Shown in pieces: positions 6,843 through 8,511 of a stretch of 8,511 nt of DNA. The notes under the pieces were generated by a model. That model saw nothing but the letters and a program-made list of their open reading frames with translations. It ran no database searches and had not been told where the DNA came from. The DNA comes from JANRIZ01 sp033764445 (GTDB taxonomy: Bacteria > Verrucomicrobiota > Verrucomicrobiia > JAWXBN01): positions 1 through 8,511 of the forward strand of contig JANRIZ010000097.1 in the NCBI GenBank assembly GCA_033764445.1. The letters are read 5' to 3'. A program made the translations under genes and the position numbers. Numbering within the stretch: the first letter of the stretch is position 1; each line of letters begins with the position of its first letter.

Positions 6843-8511
6843 GCCTCCCCCTCCCATGGCGGCTTTGGTTTCTGGTACTGGCCGCCGGGGTTGTTTTTGG
6901 CTGGGCGGAGTTTCTCCACGCCGGCTGCCCGAGCTGTGGCAGCAGTCCCTGTGTCTGCGGGGGAGGCACCCGCGAACGCGGCGGCGGCGGGGGTGTTGGC
7001 ATCGGCATCAATATCGATCTGAGTACGATCGGCCGCCGCGAGAAGGAGGAGGATCCCTTTGGAGGCAGCAGTGTCAATATCAGCAACGACCCCGAACCGG
7101 TCCGTCCCCGCCCACCCCCGCCCCCGCCCCAGTGGCGGATTCTCGACATTCATCCGGTGCAGGTGGTCCAATCCCCCTTCCACGAAGCCCCCACCGAATC
7201 CATTCCGCTCGTTGAGGAAAAAAACACGATGGTCCGGGTCTTTGTACAAATGCCCGACAACCTCCAGCACACCGATGATGCGGTCTGCATTCTCCGGTGG
7301 AACGGACAGGAGGTCCGTCAACGCGCCTCCCTTTTCCGGCGCGGACGGACCTATGTCTACGGGGACGACTCCTCGGGGACCGATCCGGACAACCCGGCCA
7401 GTCCGGGGGCCCAAAAAACCGCGGCCATCAAATCCCAACTGGCTGACGGCAATGCAGCCGCGGCCGATCGCATTCTCAACAACCAGGGTGACCGCGACCG
7501 GCACTGGGCCTTCAATTTTCAAAGTGCCTCCCTTCCCGAAGAGGGCCGTGCCCCGGCCTCTCTCGAACTGGAGGCCGAACTCCTGGTCAACGGGGTGAGT
7601 GTGGCCAAACGAAAGGAACGCTCCGGGACGGAATTCAAAATCAAACCTTTCACGTTTCACGACGGCAACTTTCACCTGACCGTGGGCGGGGTGGTCACGG
7701 ATATCCTCAACGACAATGAGATCAAGGAAATCAACGACGCCAACATGTGGAGCCGCAAGGCGAAACAGTACAAAAGGGAAATCGCCGCCCTCTACCCGGT
7801 CCCTCTGTCCCGCTTCCGCATCCGGATCCTTTATTCCTATGCCTTCATGCTCTGGGGTGTCGACGATGGCACGGTTTTCTCCGGCACCTGCGAATTCTAC
7901 ATGGAACGGTACCCCGACGCCGATGCGATCATTTTTGTGGCTCCGAACAATTTCACACCCTGGACGGTCGGATGGGCGGGGGTGGAATACGAGGGTTTCA
8001 CCCCGGTCACCAGCGGAACGGTCCATATGATCGGCATCAACCAGTCCGCCTCGGGCCTGGTCGCCCCTCACGAAATCGGCCATCAGGACCGCTTCTTCGG
8101 CGGAGGCCATCTCAATGACCGCTGGGACAACTGGATCCGCGACGGCGTGGAGGGGGGCTACTCCCTCGTGGGCGATCTCATGGCAAAGGTCACCGGCAAC
8201 AAGGGTTACTCCTCCGCGGGGAAAATGATGGGCCAGGGAACCGCTCAGGCGTTTGAACGCTCCCCCCAGACCGTCGAGGACGGTTGGGATGTCCTGGGGG
8301 TGCTGGGCAATCCCAACACGGTCCGGGGCCGGAATTCGCTGATGGTCCTGCAGGGAAATCAGGCCCCGTCACCATGGATTGATCTGACCGAATACCGGAA
8401 GCTGCTCAACATCATGGTCACCGGGGGGGCGGACCCGCTTCTGGCCCGGTTTTCCGGGGTCATCTGGAACGACGGAACCATCGAGGCCCGCGAACCCTGG
8501 CTGGCCATGGG
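6839..8511 (+). CDS. Exported multidomain protein with putative zinc-metallopeptidase domain (partial, 3' end beyond window)
   Basis: The frame is open from ATG 6839 to the window end: 557 residues with no stop. The start overlaps the previous stop as ATGA. Residues 1-29 look like a signal or anchor segment (hydrophobic 9-28). HAGC at 27-30 is a poor lipobox, because His stands where Leu is usual. Next come a Cys cluster (Cys30, 33, 38, 40), a Gly-rich run with GVGIGINID (52-60), and a Pro-rich linker (85-97). Then VQVVQ (107-111) and IPLVEEKNTMVRVFV (122-136) resemble the beta-sandwich start seen in large secreted bacterial proteins. After GWAG (378-381), APHEIGHQDRFF (409-420) holds an HExxH zinc motif: His411, Glu412, His415. 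His424 or Asp417 could be the third ligand; the canonical metzincin HExxHxxGxxH is not met. WIDLTEYRKLL (513-523) follows. Protease activity and location are inferred; no immunity or toxin evidence is seen. Confidence 0.85.
   Translation, partial: MSLPLPWRLWFLVLAAGVVFGWAEFLHAGCPSCGSSPCVCGGGTRERGGGGGVGIGINIDLSTIGRREKEEDPFGGSSVNISNDPEPVRPRPPPPPPQWRILDIHPVQVVQSPFHEAPTESIPLVEEKNTMVRVFVQMPDNLQHTDDAVCILRWNGQEVRQRASLFRRGRTYVYGDDSSGTDPDNPASPGAQKTAAIKSQLADGNAAAADRILNNQGDRDRHWAFNFQSASLPEEGRAPASLELEAELLVNGVSVAKRKERSGTEFKIKPFTFHDGNFHLTVGGVVTDILNDNEIKEINDANMWSRKAKQYKREIAALYPVPLSRFRIRILYSYAFMLWGVDDGTVFSGTCEFYMERYPDADAIIFVAPNNFTPWTVGWAGVEYEGFTPVTSGTVHMIGINQSASGLVAPHEIGHQDRFFGGGHLNDRWDNWIRDGVEGGYSLVGDLMAKVTGNKGYSSAGKMMGQGTAQAFERSPQTVEDGWDVLGVLGNPNTVRGRNSLMVLQGNQAPSPWIDLTEYRKLLNIMVTGGADPLLARFSGVIWNDGTIEAREPWLAM

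Noticed and set aside
6731..8110. Long open minus-strand frame (459 codons) opposite the secreted pair
   Set aside because: It lies opposite two convincing plus-strand genes with signal peptides, a Shine-Dalgarno site and an HExxH motif, and its product has no recognisable domain.

Overview
The window is about 8.5 kb of high-GC bacterial DNA with dense genes and strong G/C preference at third codon positions. It carries a two-gene operon on the minus strand (2-oxoacid:ferredoxin oxidoreductase, korA-korB). On the plus strand it carries a peroxiredoxin, a large FUSC-family membrane protein, and a pair of exported proteins, the second of which runs off the right edge. I saw no tRNA or rRNA gene, insertion sequence, CRISPR array or phage gene. 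The fused-alpha KorA, the small peroxiredoxin and the large secreted putative metallopeptidase would fit a Gram-negative-type bacterium, perhaps of the Verrucomicrobiota/PVC group. That placement is an impression from protein style and is not demonstrated.

Left part (1-3079): korB and korA are read right to left, korA first, with 41 bases between them. Together they make a thiamine-diphosphate and iron-sulfur enzyme that interconverts 2-oxoglutarate (most likely) and succinyl-CoA using ferredoxin. A short divergent control region (about 2981-3215) separates korA from a plus-strand peroxiredoxin. That gene has a clear Shine-Dalgarno site, a plausible promoter and a textbook intrinsic terminator (3717-3750).

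Middle (3876-6116): a 746-residue FUSC / aromatic acid exporter-type inner-membrane protein with two membrane blocks, each followed by a soluble domain. It starts at GTG, and the start is fixed by an in-frame stop 12 bases upstream.

Right part (6309-8511): a 177-residue protein with a signal peptide and no recognised family. It overlaps by ATGA with a second exported protein of at least 557 residues. I translated that second frame by hand; it stays open to the window edge. It has an N-terminal membrane/signal segment, a Cys cluster, Gly-rich and Pro-rich linkers, a predicted beta-rich region and an HEIGH zinc-protease motif. The two proteins share a Gly-rich VG[VI]G[LI] motif. This coupled pair is the least explained and most interesting part of the window.
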